DNA from: Roseomonas sp.
Lineage (GTDB): Bacteria; Pseudomonadota; Alphaproteobacteria; Acetobacterales; Acetobacteraceae
DNA length: 57,988 bases
Reading direction: 5' to 3'
Assembly: GCA_020249145.1 (NCBI GenBank)
Contig: JADCGF010000016.1
Coordinates: forward strand, 1 to 57,988
This document shows positions 19,417 to 28,689 of this stretch, piece by piece (the stretch's first letter is position 1; every line of letters begins with the position of its first letter). Both the position numbers and the translations under genes were made by a program. Under the pieces are notes generated by a model. That model searched no databases and was not told the DNA's origin. It worked only from the letters and a program-made list of their open reading frames with translations.

Positions 19417-20567
19417 CAGCCGAGCCTCGGGTCCAGCCAGGGCTGCGCCATGGGCTGCCAGGGGGAAAGTCGCGCGCCCGCTTCATCAAGCTGCACGCCA
19501 AGGCCAGGTGTTTGCGAAAGGCTGGCGCTACCCTGCTGAAAGCGCAAATCATGGCCGGTGATCATGGTGAAGAAACGCTCCGTTTCCCCGAATTGCACTT
19601 CCAGCGGCAAAAGATTGGGGAGCGTCGCGCAAAGATGCACGGAATGGGCATGGCAGATTGGGCCGGTTGGGTTGTGCGGCGCGATCTCAATGCCGGCGGT
19701 TTGCGCGAGTGCGGCGATACGCCCAACTTCCTCATGCCCGCCGGCATATTTGATGTCGGGCATCAGCACATCATAGCAGCCGGCTTCAATGATGCGGCGA
19801 TAAGCGCCAAGGCCCGAGAGGGTTTCGGCCCCCGCCAAGCGCATGCCGCGATCATTCGCCATGCCGCGCAGCCGTGCGATGGCGGCGTGATTGGCTTCGG
19901 ATACCGGGCATTCCAGCCACAATAAATTGAAGGGCGCGACATCGCGAATAAGCGCCGCCGCGCCACCAGGTGAAAAGCGCCAGTGTGCATCCACCATGAC
20001 ATCAAGCGCGCTGCCCACCGCGTCACGCACCGCGGCGATGCGCGCCAAGCCCTCCGCATAGGCGGCGCGTTGCGTGGGGTTTGCGGCATCCTCCCAGACC
20101 ATGGGCTCAAAAGGTGCGAGTTTTATCGCGCGAAATCCAGCAACGACCGCGCGCTTTGCCGCATCGGCAAAACCCGCCGGCGTGCGCGGTGCCACCCCGC
20201 GATTGATATTGGCATAAAGCGGCACAGCATCGCGCAAGGCGCCGCCCAACATGGCGTGAATGGGTCGCCCGGCTTCCTGGCCCGCCACATCCCACAGCGC
20301 CTGTTCCAGCCCCGAAATCACAGCATGCGCGACAAGCCCCGCCGGGGCATGGGGCAAGACGCGCGTCAGCCGATTACGTGCGCTGGCATCCTGACCTTTC
20401 AGCGCGGCTGACAGCCGCGTGACTTCCACCGCCAATAACGCTTCATGATCCGAAAGCGTGATTTCCCCAATGCCTGTGCGGCCATCTTCCAGGCGCAGCA
20501 ACACGAAGCACCAATTGGTCTTAGGCGTGACATTCACACCGAGAAAATCAAGCGCCGCGATACGCAT
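19416..20567 (-). CDS. mandelate racemase/muconate lactonizing enzyme family (enolase superfamily)
   Basis: A 383-residue enolase-superfamily enzyme. A barrel Lys149 is in the RAIKLAPFEP segment. Metal ligands are Asp193 (VDAHWRFS), Glu219 (LWLECPVSE) and Glu248 (AGAETLSG). Asp271 and His298 (IAPHNPTGP) provide the acid/base pair. The usual second Lys of the KxK motif is Ala here, as in some sugar-acid dehydratase groups, so simple MLE or mandelate racemase activity is doubtful. An acid-sugar dehydratase or cycloisomerase role is likely but not proven. ATG at 20567 overlaps the upstream stop (TGATG); a TTG three bases earlier is less likely. Confidence 0.85.
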   Translation of the reverse strand: MRIAALDFLGVNVTPKTNWCFVLLRLEDGRTGIGEITLSDHEALLAVEVTRLSAALKGQDASARNRLTRVLPHAPAGLVAHAVISGLEQALWDVAGQEAGRPIHAMLGGALRDAVPLYANINRGVAPRTPAGFADAAKRAVVAGFRAIKLAPFEPMVWEDAANPTQRAAYAEGLARIAAVRDAVGSALDVMVDAHWRFSPGGAAALIRDVAPFNLLWLECPVSEANHAAIARLRGMANDRGMRLAGAETLSGLGAYRRIIEAGCYDVLMPDIKYAGGHEEVGRIAALAQTAGIEIAPHNPTGPICHAHSVHLCATLPNLLPLEVQFGETERFFTMITGHDLRFQQGSASLSQTPGLGVQLDEAGARLSPWQPMAQPWLDPRLG

Positions 20568-21313
20568 CAACCGCGCGCCTTCCGGAGTTCAATCGCTAGC
20601 GGCGGGTCATCGGTGGCGAAGGCATCCACGTCAAGCTCAAGCGCTTTTTCAATTTCCGCACGGTGATTGGCAGCCCAAACACCGGTAGTCAGCCCTGCTT
20701 GGCGGGCAGCCGCAATGAAAGCCGGCGTCACATCGCCCATGGAACACTCGCAACCCGTCACCCCAAGGCTACGCGCAGCTGGCATGCAGGCATCAGGCCC
20801 CAGATTGGCAAGAATCGGCGTATCCACCAGCCATACCGCACCAGCCAGGCGCTTTTCCTGCGCCGCCGCCGCGGCGGTGCCGCCATGAAAGGCGATGATG
20901 ATGCTGCGCTGGAGCATGCCTTCCGCTTCCAGCACAGCAAGCACAAGCGGCAGAAAGCCCGGATAGGGTTTGTGGTCGCGGTCGCCCTTCACCTCCACGC
21001 GCAGCAGCTTGTCACTTGGCGCAACAAGGCGCGCAAGCGCGGCCAGTGTTGGAATGGTTTCACCGGGCGCGCCGCGAAACCGTGCCGCGCCCAATTCAGC
21101 GGCGCTGCGTGCGACCAAAGGCCCGGCGAGATCCGTCATGCGTTGCAGCGTGGCATCATGATGCACCATGGGCACGCCATCAGAGGATGGATGCACATCG
21201 CATTCCAGAACCTCAACCGGTAAGGTTAGGCTCTGGCGGAAAGCGAGCAGGCTATTCTCCGGCCAAAGATAGGCACCGCCGCGATGGGAAATGATCTGCG
21301 GTCGTTTCATCAT
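20567..21313 (-). CDS. glycerophosphodiester phosphodiesterase family protein
   Basis: A 248-residue GDPD/PI-PLC-type TIM-barrel protein. The family signature is present: HRGG at 10-13, PEN at 18-20, ECD at 37-39 and HHD at 51-53, giving the two catalytic His and the Ca/Mg ligands. No signal peptide, so the enzyme is cytoplasmic, like E. coli UgpQ. It is third in the five-gene operon, overlapping the ThDP gene (TGATGATG) and the enolase-superfamily gene. A phosphodiesterase amid carboxylate-processing enzymes is unusual and may indicate a glycerophospho-conjugated substrate. Confidence 0.85.
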   Translation of the reverse strand: MMKRPQIISHRGGAYLWPENSLLAFRQSLTLPVEVLECDVHPSSDGVPMVHHDATLQRMTDLAGPLVARSAAELGAARFRGAPGETIPTLAALARLVAPSDKLLRVEVKGDRDHKPYPGFLPLVLAVLEAEGMLQRSIIIAFHGGTAAAAAQEKRLAGAVWLVDTPILANLGPDACMPAARSLGVTGCECSMGDVTPAFIAAARQAGLTTGVWAANHRAEIEKALELDVDAFATDDPPLAIELRKARG

Positions 21314-22989
21314 CAGCGCGCCGCACGTTCCGCATGCTTGCCCATAGTGTTGAAGGGCGCATAGGGCGGGAATGGCCCAATCGCGATCATATCAACCTCC
21401 ACCAAGGCCGGGCCGGAAACCGCGAGCGCTCTTTTCAGCACCTCGGTCACTTCATCGGCTTTGCTGATGCGGAAATACGGCATGCCGGCAAGGGCGGCGA
21501 GGCCTTCTAGATTCGGGTTCAGAATATCATCACCAAACAAGCGCCCATCGGCCAGAGCATCCTGGATATGACGAATCACGCCATAGCCGCGATCATTCAT
21601 CACCATGGTGACCAATTCGGCCTTTTCCTGCGTGGCAGCCCAAAGTTCATTCATGCCGAGCGCAAAGCCGCCATCGCCCACCATAGCAATGGTCTTCCGC
21701 CCATCCGCGCCAAGTGCCGCGCCAATGCCAAGCGCAAGCCCCGGCCCAATCGCCGCGCCCACGGGATGCACGGCGTTGCGCGGATCGTAAATCGGGAAGA
21801 TGCGATTGCCCCAGGTAGAGTTTGAGATGGTGATATCACGCACCCAAACCCCATCACGCGGCAACGCGGCGCGCACTGCATCAGGGAAGCCCTGATAAGG
21901 CCCAAGGGTTTCACGATGTTCCTGCCCGGCGCGGGATTTCAGCGCAGCGAAATCAGCGGCGAAGACAGGGTCAACCGACATCTTGCCCACCAGCCGATCC
22001 GCGAGTGCCGACATGGTCAACGCCGCATCGCCATGGACAAACAGCGAAGAAGCATAGCCGCGCCCATTGGCCGCAGCATCGCCATCAACGCGGATCAGCG
22101 TTTGCGGCAGCTTCATATTGAAATCCATCGTCTCATGTCCGCGCAGGCGCGACCCCACGACAAGCATGGCATCCACCGAGCCGTAGAATTCCTGCACACG
22201 CGGCGATCCATTGCCATGTAGCGCGCCAAGGCTCATTGGGTGATCTTCCGGAATGATGCCACGGCCATTCCAGGAATTGACCACGCCAAAGCCCAAAGCC
22301 ATCAAGCGCGCGGCTTCCGCGCCTGCCTGCTTCGCGCCATTGCCAAGCCAAATCATCGGGCGCTTGGCTTTGGACAGAATGGCGACGGCTTCATCCAATT
22401 CCGCAGGATTGGGCGGCAAGGGTGCTGTAATGGGCAGCACCAGCGCATCCAGCCCCGCCGGACGCGGGATGGGCGTGCGCTGCAAATCAATCGGGATTTC
22501 GACCGAAACCGGGCCACGCGGGGCGGAAAGTGCTTCAGCCGCCGCACGCACCAATACGCCAAAGGCTTCACCCGCGCTGCGCACACGATACGCGGCTTTG
22601 CACACCGCAGCGAGAGCCTGCGTTTGCCCCGGCACGTCATGCACCGTGCCGACATCCCGATCAATGAAGCGTGTCGCGGTCTGCCCCGTGATATGCAGCA
22701 CGGGGCTGCCGGCAAAGCGCGCTTCCACCAGGCCCGGAATGGCATTGGCCATGCCGGGGCCAGTGCTGGTGAAAATCACACCCAAATGGCCGGTGACGCG
22801 CGCATAGGCATCGGCCATATGGGCACCGCCCATTTCGCCACGTGCCTTCACATAGCGCAGGCGATTGCGCTGGCCGATTGCATCCAGCATCGGAATATTA
22901 TGCACGGACACAATGCCGAAAACGGTGGAAACCCCCACTTGCGGCAGGAATTCCGCCACCAGATCGGCGACGGTGTATTTCTCGGCCAT
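21313..22989 (-). CDS. thiamine diphosphate-dependent enzyme, acetolactate synthase-like
   Basis: A 558-residue ThDP enzyme with the three-domain order of the pyruvate-decarboxylase/acetolactate-synthase family. The catalytic Glu52 lies in KARGEMGGAHMADAYAR, where most relatives have a RHEQ context. The central Rossmann domain spans about 190-320. The ThDP/Mg motif begins GDGG at 438 and ends MND near 465. Carboligase, decarboxylase or oxo-acid lyase activity is possible; the downstream small subunit of true acetolactate synthase is absent. Second gene of the operon: 28 nt after the DUF849 gene and overlapping the GDPD gene by TGATG. Confidence 0.85.
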   Translation of the reverse strand: MAEKYTVADLVAEFLPQVGVSTVFGIVSVHNIPMLDAIGQRNRLRYVKARGEMGGAHMADAYARVTGHLGVIFTSTGPGMANAIPGLVEARFAGSPVLHITGQTATRFIDRDVGTVHDVPGQTQALAAVCKAAYRVRSAGEAFGVLVRAAAEALSAPRGPVSVEIPIDLQRTPIPRPAGLDALVLPITAPLPPNPAELDEAVAILSKAKRPMIWLGNGAKQAGAEAARLMALGFGVVNSWNGRGIIPEDHPMSLGALHGNGSPRVQEFYGSVDAMLVVGSRLRGHETMDFNMKLPQTLIRVDGDAAANGRGYASSLFVHGDAALTMSALADRLVGKMSVDPVFAADFAALKSRAGQEHRETLGPYQGFPDAVRAALPRDGVWVRDITISNSTWGNRIFPIYDPRNAVHPVGAAIGPGLALGIGAALGADGRKTIAMVGDGGFALGMNELWAATQEKAELVTMVMNDRGYGVIRHIQDALADGRLFGDDILNPNLEGLAALAGMPYFRISKADEVTEVLKRALAVSGPALVEVDMIAIGPFPPYAPFNTMGKHAERAAR

Positions 22990-23017
22990 GGCGCGGCCTC
23001 CCTATTTTTTGCGTATT

Positions 23018-23944
23018 TCAGAACCCGACGAGATCACCACCCTTGAGCTTCAACATCTCCCGCGCTTCCGCAGGTGTGGCGATTTCCAGGCTAAGCTCTT
23101 CCAGGATGCGACGGATTTTGGCCACCTGCTCGGCATTGGATTTCGCCTGCTGGCCCTTCCCGAGCCAGAGGCTATCTTCCAAGCCAACGCGCACATTGCC
23201 GCCCAACATGCCGGCCATGGTGGTGAAGGGCATTTGGTTACGCCCTGCTGCCAGCACGGACCACACGTAATCCTTGCCGAATAGCCGATCCGCCGTTTCC
23301 TTCATGAACATCAGGTTGCGTGGTTCGGCGCCAATGCCGCCCAGAATGCCGAAAATCGTCTGCGTGAACAGCGGTGGTTCGACAATCTTGCGATCCAGCA
23401 TATGGGCCAGATTGTATAAATGGCCGACATCGTAACATTCAAATTCAAAGCGCGTGCCATGCGCCTTGCCGAGCCGTTCCACAACCTGTTCGATATCCTG
23501 GAAGGTATTGCGGAAGATGTAATTGGTGGTGCCTTCCAGATAGGGCTTTTCCCAATCATACTTGAACTTCTTCACCCGCGCCGCCGATGGCGCGATGTTG
23601 AAATTCATCGAGCCCATATTCAGGCTGCACATTTCGGGCTTCGCGAGTAATGGCGCGGCCAGCCTTTCATCCAAGGTCATCCCAAGCCCGCCGCCGGTGG
23701 TGATATTGATCACGGCATCGGTGGATTGCTTGATCACCGGCAGGAATTGCATGAAGACCTTGGGGTCCGGCGTGGGCTGGCCATTTTCCGGATCACGCGC
23801 ATGCAAATGGATGATGGAAGCCCCCGCTTCCGCGGCCGCGATGGATTGTTCCGCAATCTCCTGCGGCGTGATCGGCAGGTAATCCGACATGGAAGGCGTG
23901 TGGATGGCGCCCGTCACGGCACAGGTAATGATGACCTTGGTCAT
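23018..23944 (-). CDS. beta-keto acid cleavage enzyme (DUF849/BKACE family)
   Basis: A 308-residue TIM-barrel protein of the family founded by 3-keto-5-aminohexanoate cleavage enzyme (Kce). These Zn enzymes condense a beta-keto acid with acetyl-CoA to give acetoacetate and a new CoA ester. The Zn motif HLHARDP starts at residue 46, and the start MTKVIITCAVTGAIHTPS is typical. An SGG-type segment is absent, but GMTLDERL and CYDVGHLYNLAHML match the fold. ATG at 23944 follows AAGGGG; 100 upstream open codons have no conservation. First gene of the operon. The keto acid is unknown. Confidence 0.88.
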   Translation of the reverse strand: MTKVIITCAVTGAIHTPSMSDYLPITPQEIAEQSIAAAEAGASIIHLHARDPENGQPTPDPKVFMQFLPVIKQSTDAVINITTGGGLGMTLDERLAAPLLAKPEMCSLNMGSMNFNIAPSAARVKKFKYDWEKPYLEGTTNYIFRNTFQDIEQVVERLGKAHGTRFEFECYDVGHLYNLAHMLDRKIVEPPLFTQTIFGILGGIGAEPRNLMFMKETADRLFGKDYVWSVLAAGRNQMPFTTMAGMLGGNVRVGLEDSLWLGKGQQAKSNAEQVAKIRRILEELSLEIATPAEAREMLKLKGGDLVGF

Positions 23945-24105
23945 GGCTTTCCCCTTGTTTGGCTTCTGCCTGATCCTGCCGCGCGCCGCGCCGGAACGGA
24001 AGGGGGTTATTCGTGGCAAAAGCGTTATCCATTCCCGAGAGCGGTAGGATTTCCCCTGCCTGGCCAGGGTGCTAGCCTCTCGCCAATGATGGGCATGAGG
24101 ATCGG

Positions 24106-25044
24106 ATGCGAATTTTGATTTTGGGTGCAGGCGCCTTGGGCGGCTATTTTGGTGGGCGCTTGCATCAGGCGGGGCTTGATCCCTGCTTTCTGGTGCGTCC
24201 TGGCCGCGCTGCCGCGCTTGCCCGCGATGGCTTACGGATTTCAAGCGGCCTTGGCGATTATCAGGCCAAGGTGACCACCATCACGCCTGACGCATTGCAC
24301 CCCGGCTGGGATGTGCTGCTGCTGACCTGCAAGGCCTATGATCTGCCCGAGGCGATGGAAACGATCCGCCCTGCCGTGGATTCACGCACGGCCATTCTGC
24401 CGGTGCTGAATGGCATCAGCCATATCGAAACACTGCAACGTGCCTTCGGCGCTGAGCGTGTTTTTGGTGGAATCGCGAAAATCCAGGCGAGCCTCGCGCC
24501 CGATGGCACGATCCGGCATTTGAATGATTGGCGTTGGCTGACCTTTGGCGAAGTCGCAGGCGGCATGAGCGCGCGGGTTGAGCGTATAGAGGCGGTCTTT
24601 AGCGCGGCGCCCGGCATGGTGGCGACCGCTGTGCCCGATATCATGGCGCAGATGTGGGAAAAGCTGGTGCATCTTGGCACCAGCGCCGTCTGCACCGTGC
24701 TGATGCGCGCCAATGTTGGTGAGATTGCCCGCGCGCCAGGCGGCATTGCCTTCATGCATGGGGTCTTGGAAGCCAATGCCGCCATCGCCGCAGCCGAAGG
24801 CTTCCCCGTAGGCGCTGCCTTCATGCAGCAATATCGCGGCGTCTTTGGCGATAGCGCCAGCGCCTATACAGCTTCCATGCTGCGTGATCTGGAAGCGGGT
24901 GGGCGGATCGAAGCCGATCACATTCTTGGCTTTCTGTTGGAAGCGGCGCGGCGCCATGGGCTGCCCAGTGGCCTGCACGAAGTGGCCTTCATGCACGCCA
25001 AGGCATTTGAACAGCGGCGCGACGCCAAGCGCTTACCGAAGTGA
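24106..25044 (+). CDS. 2-dehydropantoate 2-reductase family protein
   Basis: A 312-residue NADPH-dependent ketopantoate reductase-fold protein. The glycine motif GAGALGGYFGGRL is at residues 7-19. The conserved Lys in LTCKAYD (near 71) and the Asn in LPVLNGISHIE (near 100) follow. The C-terminal helical domain has KLVHLGTSAVCT. Classical PanE makes pantoate for CoA, but many paralogues reduce other 2-keto acids, and nothing here links this copy to pantothenate. It is divergent from the DUF849 operon and 22 bp ahead of an SDR. Confidence 0.82.
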   Translation: MRILILGAGALGGYFGGRLHQAGLDPCFLVRPGRAAALARDGLRISSGLGDYQAKVTTITPDALHPGWDVLLLTCKAYDLPEAMETIRPAVDSRTAILPVLNGISHIETLQRAFGAERVFGGIAKIQASLAPDGTIRHLNDWRWLTFGEVAGGMSARVERIEAVFSAAPGMVATAVPDIMAQMWEKLVHLGTSAVCTVLMRANVGEIARAPGGIAFMHGVLEANAAIAAAEGFPVGAAFMQQYRGVFGDSASAYTASMLRDLEAGGRIEADHILGFLLEAARRHGLPSGLHEVAFMHAKAFEQRRDAKRLPK

Positions 25045-25066
25045 AAATCCCATCCAGGAGAGTGCC

Positions 25067-25816
25067 ATGCGATTGAAGGACAAGATTGCGGTCATCACCG
25101 GCGCCGGTTCCGGCATTGGTCGCGCAACCGCCGTGTTATTCGCGCAAGAAGGTGCGAAGCTTGCCCTGGTGGATCGCGATGCGGCGGCGGTTGAGGAAAC
25201 CGCGAAGCTTATTGGCGGCGCCCTGACCCGGGTTTCCGATGTTGGCGCCCCAGGTGCTGCAGATGAAGATGCGGCGGCCATCCTGCAACATTATGGGCGC
25301 ATTGATATCCTTTTTGCGGCAGCGGGAATCTCGGTGGGCGGCACGGTTCTGGACACCAAGCCCGAGGATTGGGATGCGGTGTTTCGCGCCCATGTCGGCG
25401 GCACCTGGCTTTGGGCGCGCGCTGTCATCCCTGCCATGAAGCGCCAAGGGGGCGGGGCGATCATCACCACCGGATCGCAGCTTGCAATCGCGGGTGGCGC
25501 CGGCAATAGCGCCTATATCGCCGCGAAAGGCGCGATATTGAGCCTGACGCGCGTCATGGCGCTTGATTTCGTGGCCGATGGCGTTCGCGTGAATGCGATT
25601 GTGCCGGGTGCGATTGATACACCCCTGCTCGCCCGCAGCATGGGCCGCCGCGCGGACCCGGAAGCGGCGCGCGCAGCGTCTCGTGCCCGGCATGCCATGG
25701 GGCGTTTCGGCAGGCCGGAAGAAGTGGCGGATGGCGTGCTTTATTTGGCGAGTGATGCCGCAAGCTTCACCACAGGCATTGCCTTGCCGGTTGACGGTGG
25801 GTGGTTGGCGAAGTGA
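25067..25816 (+). CDS. SDR family oxidoreductase
   Basis: A 249-residue classical short-chain dehydrogenase. The cofactor motif TGAGSGIGRA is at residues 11-20, with Asp near 37 favouring NAD(H). The catalytic Ser is in TTGSQLA and Tyr150/Lys154 in AYIAAKG. The C-terminal YLASDAASFTTG and PVDGGW end are typical. The ATG at 25067 follows CAGGAG. It sits 22 bp after the panE-like gene and 42 bp before cysD; a shared transcript with panE-like is likely. Substrate unknown. Confidence 0.88.
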   Translation: MRLKDKIAVITGAGSGIGRATAVLFAQEGAKLALVDRDAAAVEETAKLIGGALTRVSDVGAPGAADEDAAAILQHYGRIDILFAAAGISVGGTVLDTKPEDWDAVFRAHVGGTWLWARAVIPAMKRQGGGAIITTGSQLAIAGGAGNSAYIAAKGAILSLTRVMALDFVADGVRVNAIVPGAIDTPLLARSMGRRADPEAARAASRARHAMGRFGRPEEVADGVLYLASDAASFTTGIALPVDGGWLAK

Positions 25817-25858
25817 TTCAGACTTGAAGATTGCGGCACCCGCGCTAGTTTCGAAGCC

Positions 25859-26773
25859 ATGCCGGAAAAACAACGCCTCCCCCTTCATCTTGCGCGCCTG
25901 GAAGCGGAAGCCATTGGTATCTTGCGCGAAGGTGCTGCGGCCTTTCGCCGACCCGTCATGCTCTATTCCATCGGCAAGGATAGCAGCGTCTTGCTGCACC
26001 TTGCCATGAAGGCCTTCTTCCCGGGCCGGCCGCCTTTCCCACTGCTGCATATTGATACAACCTGGAAGTTCAGGGAGATGATCCGCTTCCGCGACAATAT
26101 TGCGCAACGGCTTGGGCTGGAATTGCTGGTGCATACCAATCAGGAAGGCCTGGCGCGCGGAATCAACCCCATTGCGTCAGGATCAGCGCTCCTTACGCAG
26201 GTGATGAAGACTGAGGCCCTGCGCCAAGCTCTCGACAAGTACGCTTTTGATGCCGCCTTTGGCGGTGCGCGCCGGGATGAGGAAAAATCCCGCGCAAAGG
26301 AACGCATCTTTTCCTTCCGCGGTCCTGGGCATGTCTGGGATCCGCGTGCGCAACGACCCGAATTATGGTCCTTGTTCAATACACGCATTCATCAAGGGGA
26401 AAGCATGCGCATTTTTCCGCTTTCCAATTGGACTGAATATGATGTGTGGGATTACATCGCGGCGGAGGATATTTCGGTTGTGCCGCTTTACTTTGCGGCG
26501 CCGCGCCCTGTGGTGCGCCGCGCCGGTACCTGGATCATGCTGGATGATGAACGGCTGCCGCTAAACCCCGGTGAGGCACCGGAGACGAAAATGGTCCGCT
26601 TCCGCACCCTTGGCTGCTACCCGCTTTCCGGAGCAGTTGAAAGTACTGCAACCACCTTGTCTGACATCATCTCGGAGATGCGTGCGGCACGCAGCAGCGA
26701 ACGCGAAGGCCGTTTGATTGACAGCGACACTGAAGCCTCCATGGAACGCAAGAAGCGTGAAGGATATTTCTGA
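25859..26773 (+). CDS. cysD: sulfate adenylyltransferase subunit 2
   Basis: A 304-residue ATP-sulfurylase small subunit of the PP-loop superfamily. The PP-loop is YSIGKDSS near 37-44. Family motifs [16 protein letters not shown] and [10 protein letters not shown] are intact. With CysN it makes adenosine 5'-phosphosulfate from ATP and sulfate. The stop overlaps the cysNC start (TGATG). Together they activate sulfate for cysteine synthesis and, via the CysC domain, for sulfation or PAPS reduction. Confidence 0.95.
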   Translation: MPEKQRLPLHLARLEAEAIGILREGAAAFRRPVMLYSIGKDSSVLLHLAMKAFFPGRPPFPLLHIDTTWKFREMIRFRDNIAQRLGLELLVHTNQEGLARGINPIASGSALLTQVMKTEALRQALDKYAFDAAFGGARRDEEKSRAKERIFSFRGPGHVWDPRAQRPELWSLFNTRIHQGESMRIFPLSNWTEYDVWDYIAAEDISVVPLYFAAPRPVVRRAGTWIMLDDERLPLNPGEAPETKMVRFRTLGCYPLSGAVESTATTLSDIISEMRAARSSEREGRLIDSDTEASMERKKREGYF

Positions 26774-28623
26774 TGTCTGACCAACGCGATTTGTTACGTT
26801 TCATCACCTGCGGTTCGGTGGATGATGGCAAATCCACCCTGATCGGCCGGCTATTGCATGAATGCGGGCTGATCTTTGACGATACGCTGGCTGCGCTCAG
26901 CCGCGATAGTCGTCGCCACGGCACAACCGGCGATGATATTGATTTCGCCCTGCTGCTGGATGGGCTTGAAGCTGAGCGCCAGCAGGGTATTACCATTGAT
27001 GTTGCCTATCGGTATTTTGCCACGCCCCGCCGCAGCTTCATTGTGGCCGATACGCCCGGCCATGAACAATATACGCGCAATATGGCGACCGGGGCTTCCA
27101 CCGCTGCCCTCGCCATCATTCTGGTTGATGCGTCCAAGGGCTTGCTGCCGCAAAGCAGGCGCCATTCGCTGATCTGTTCGCTGCTTGGCATTCGTCACCT
27201 TGTGCTTGCGGTGAACAAGATGGATTTGATCGCCTTTGACGCCAATTGCTATACAGCCATCGTTGAAGCTTACCGGGATTTTGCCGCAAAACTCGATTTC
27301 ACTGAGATCACTGCCATCCCGCTCAGCGCCCGCATGGGGGATAACGTCACCAGCGCCTCAGCGGATATGCCCTGGTATCAGGGGCCAAGCCTGCTTCAGC
27401 ATTTAGAAGAAGTTGATGTGGTTTCAGATCAGGCCGGCAAACCCTTTCGCTTTCCCGTGCAATGGGTCAATCGGCCGGATGCGTCCTTTCGTGGCTTTGC
27501 CGGCACCATAGCATCCGGGCGCATCGCGGCGGGCCAAGATGTTCGATTGGCAGGAAGCGGCCGTCATTCCAAGATACAGCGCATCGTCACCGCTGATGGC
27601 GATCTGGCGGAAGCGATTGCCGGCCAGGCGGTGACGCTGACGCTGGGCGATGAGATTGACATCGCCCGTGGGGATATGCTGGTCGCACCGGAAGCGCCCC
27701 CGGAAATTGCCGATCAATTCGCAGCCGATATTCTTTGGATGGGTAGTGACCCCATGCTGCCGGGCCGCGATTACCTGCTCCGTATCGGACAGGATTGGAC
27801 ACAGGTGCGCGTCACGTCTCTCCGGCATGGGATTGACGTGAATACACGGGATCATGTGGCTGCACGCACGCTTCAGATGAATGATCTGGGGCTTTGCCAT
27901 CTTGCCACGCTGAAGCCGATGGCCTTCGACAATTATAACGAAAATCGCGCAACCGGTGCCTTCATCCTGGTGGATCGCTTCACGCATGAAACCGTCGCAG
28001 CCGGCATGATCCGCCATGCGCTGCGGCGCGCCAGCAATATTCACCACGCTGACTTCACCATTGATCGCGCCGCGCGGGCCGAACGCAATGGGCAGCGACC
28101 TCTGCTTTTATGGTTCACGGGGCTTTCCGGTTCGGGCAAATCCACCATTGCCAATCTGGTGGAACAGGCGCTCTTCGCTGCCGGGCGGCATTGCTATAGC
28201 CTGGATGGTGATAATCTCCGACACGGGCTTTGCCGCGATTTGGGCTTTACGGATGCTGATCGGGTGGAGAATATCCGTCGTGCCGGCGAGGTCGCCAAGC
28301 TGATGATGGATGCCGGCCTTATCGTGCTCGCTTCCTTCATTTCGCCCTTCCGGGCGGATCGGCAAATGCTGCGCGAACTGGTGGGCGCTCAGGATTTCCT
28401 GGAAATCCATGTTGATGCACCGATTGAAACCTGCATGGCGCGTGACCCCAAGGGGCTTTACGCCAAGGCAAAAGCAGGGCTGATCCCGAATTTCACCGGC
28501 CTTGGCAGCCCATATGAGCCGCCCGAGACCCCCGATATTCGTCTCGGCACGGGGGCTTCCACTGCCGAAGATTGCGCGGCGCAGGTTCTTGCCGCGCTTC
28601 GCCAAAAGGGCATTGCCTGCTGA
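26773..28623 (+). CDS. cysNC: bifunctional sulfate adenylyltransferase subunit 1/adenylylsulfate kinase
   Basis: A 616-residue fusion. Residues about 1-430 are the CysN GTPase: P-loop GSVDDGKS (14-21), DTPGHEQYTRNM and NKMD motifs. Residues about 440-616 are the APS kinase CysC: P-loop GLSGSGKS (450-457), LDGDNLRHGL and the FISPFRADR loop. GTP hydrolysis by CysN drives APS synthesis by CysD, and CysC phosphorylates APS to PAPS. Fusions of this order are common in alphaproteobacteria (NodQ-type). No cysH or cysIJ gene is in the window. Confidence 0.95.
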   Translation: MSDQRDLLRFITCGSVDDGKSTLIGRLLHECGLIFDDTLAALSRDSRRHGTTGDDIDFALLLDGLEAERQQGITIDVAYRYFATPRRSFIVADTPGHEQYTRNMATGASTAALAIILVDASKGLLPQSRRHSLICSLLGIRHLVLAVNKMDLIAFDANCYTAIVEAYRDFAAKLDFTEITAIPLSARMGDNVTSASADMPWYQGPSLLQHLEEVDVVSDQAGKPFRFPVQWVNRPDASFRGFAGTIASGRIAAGQDVRLAGSGRHSKIQRIVTADGDLAEAIAGQAVTLTLGDEIDIARGDMLVAPEAPPEIADQFAADILWMGSDPMLPGRDYLLRIGQDWTQVRVTSLRHGIDVNTRDHVAARTLQMNDLGLCHLATLKPMAFDNYNENRATGAFILVDRFTHETVAAGMIRHALRRASNIHHADFTIDRAARAERNGQRPLLLWFTGLSGSGKSTIANLVEQALFAAGRHCYSLDGDNLRHGLCRDLGFTDADRVENIRRAGEVAKLMMDAGLIVLASFISPFRADRQMLRELVGAQDFLEIHVDAPIETCMARDPKGLYAKAKAGLIPNFTGLGSPYEPPETPDIRLGTGASTAEDCAAQVLAALRQKGIAC

Positions 28624-28689
28624 ATTGGGCATGGCCCTTGCCCATGTACGGGCAGATGTGCATTTTCGCCCAATCTACAGGACACAGCC

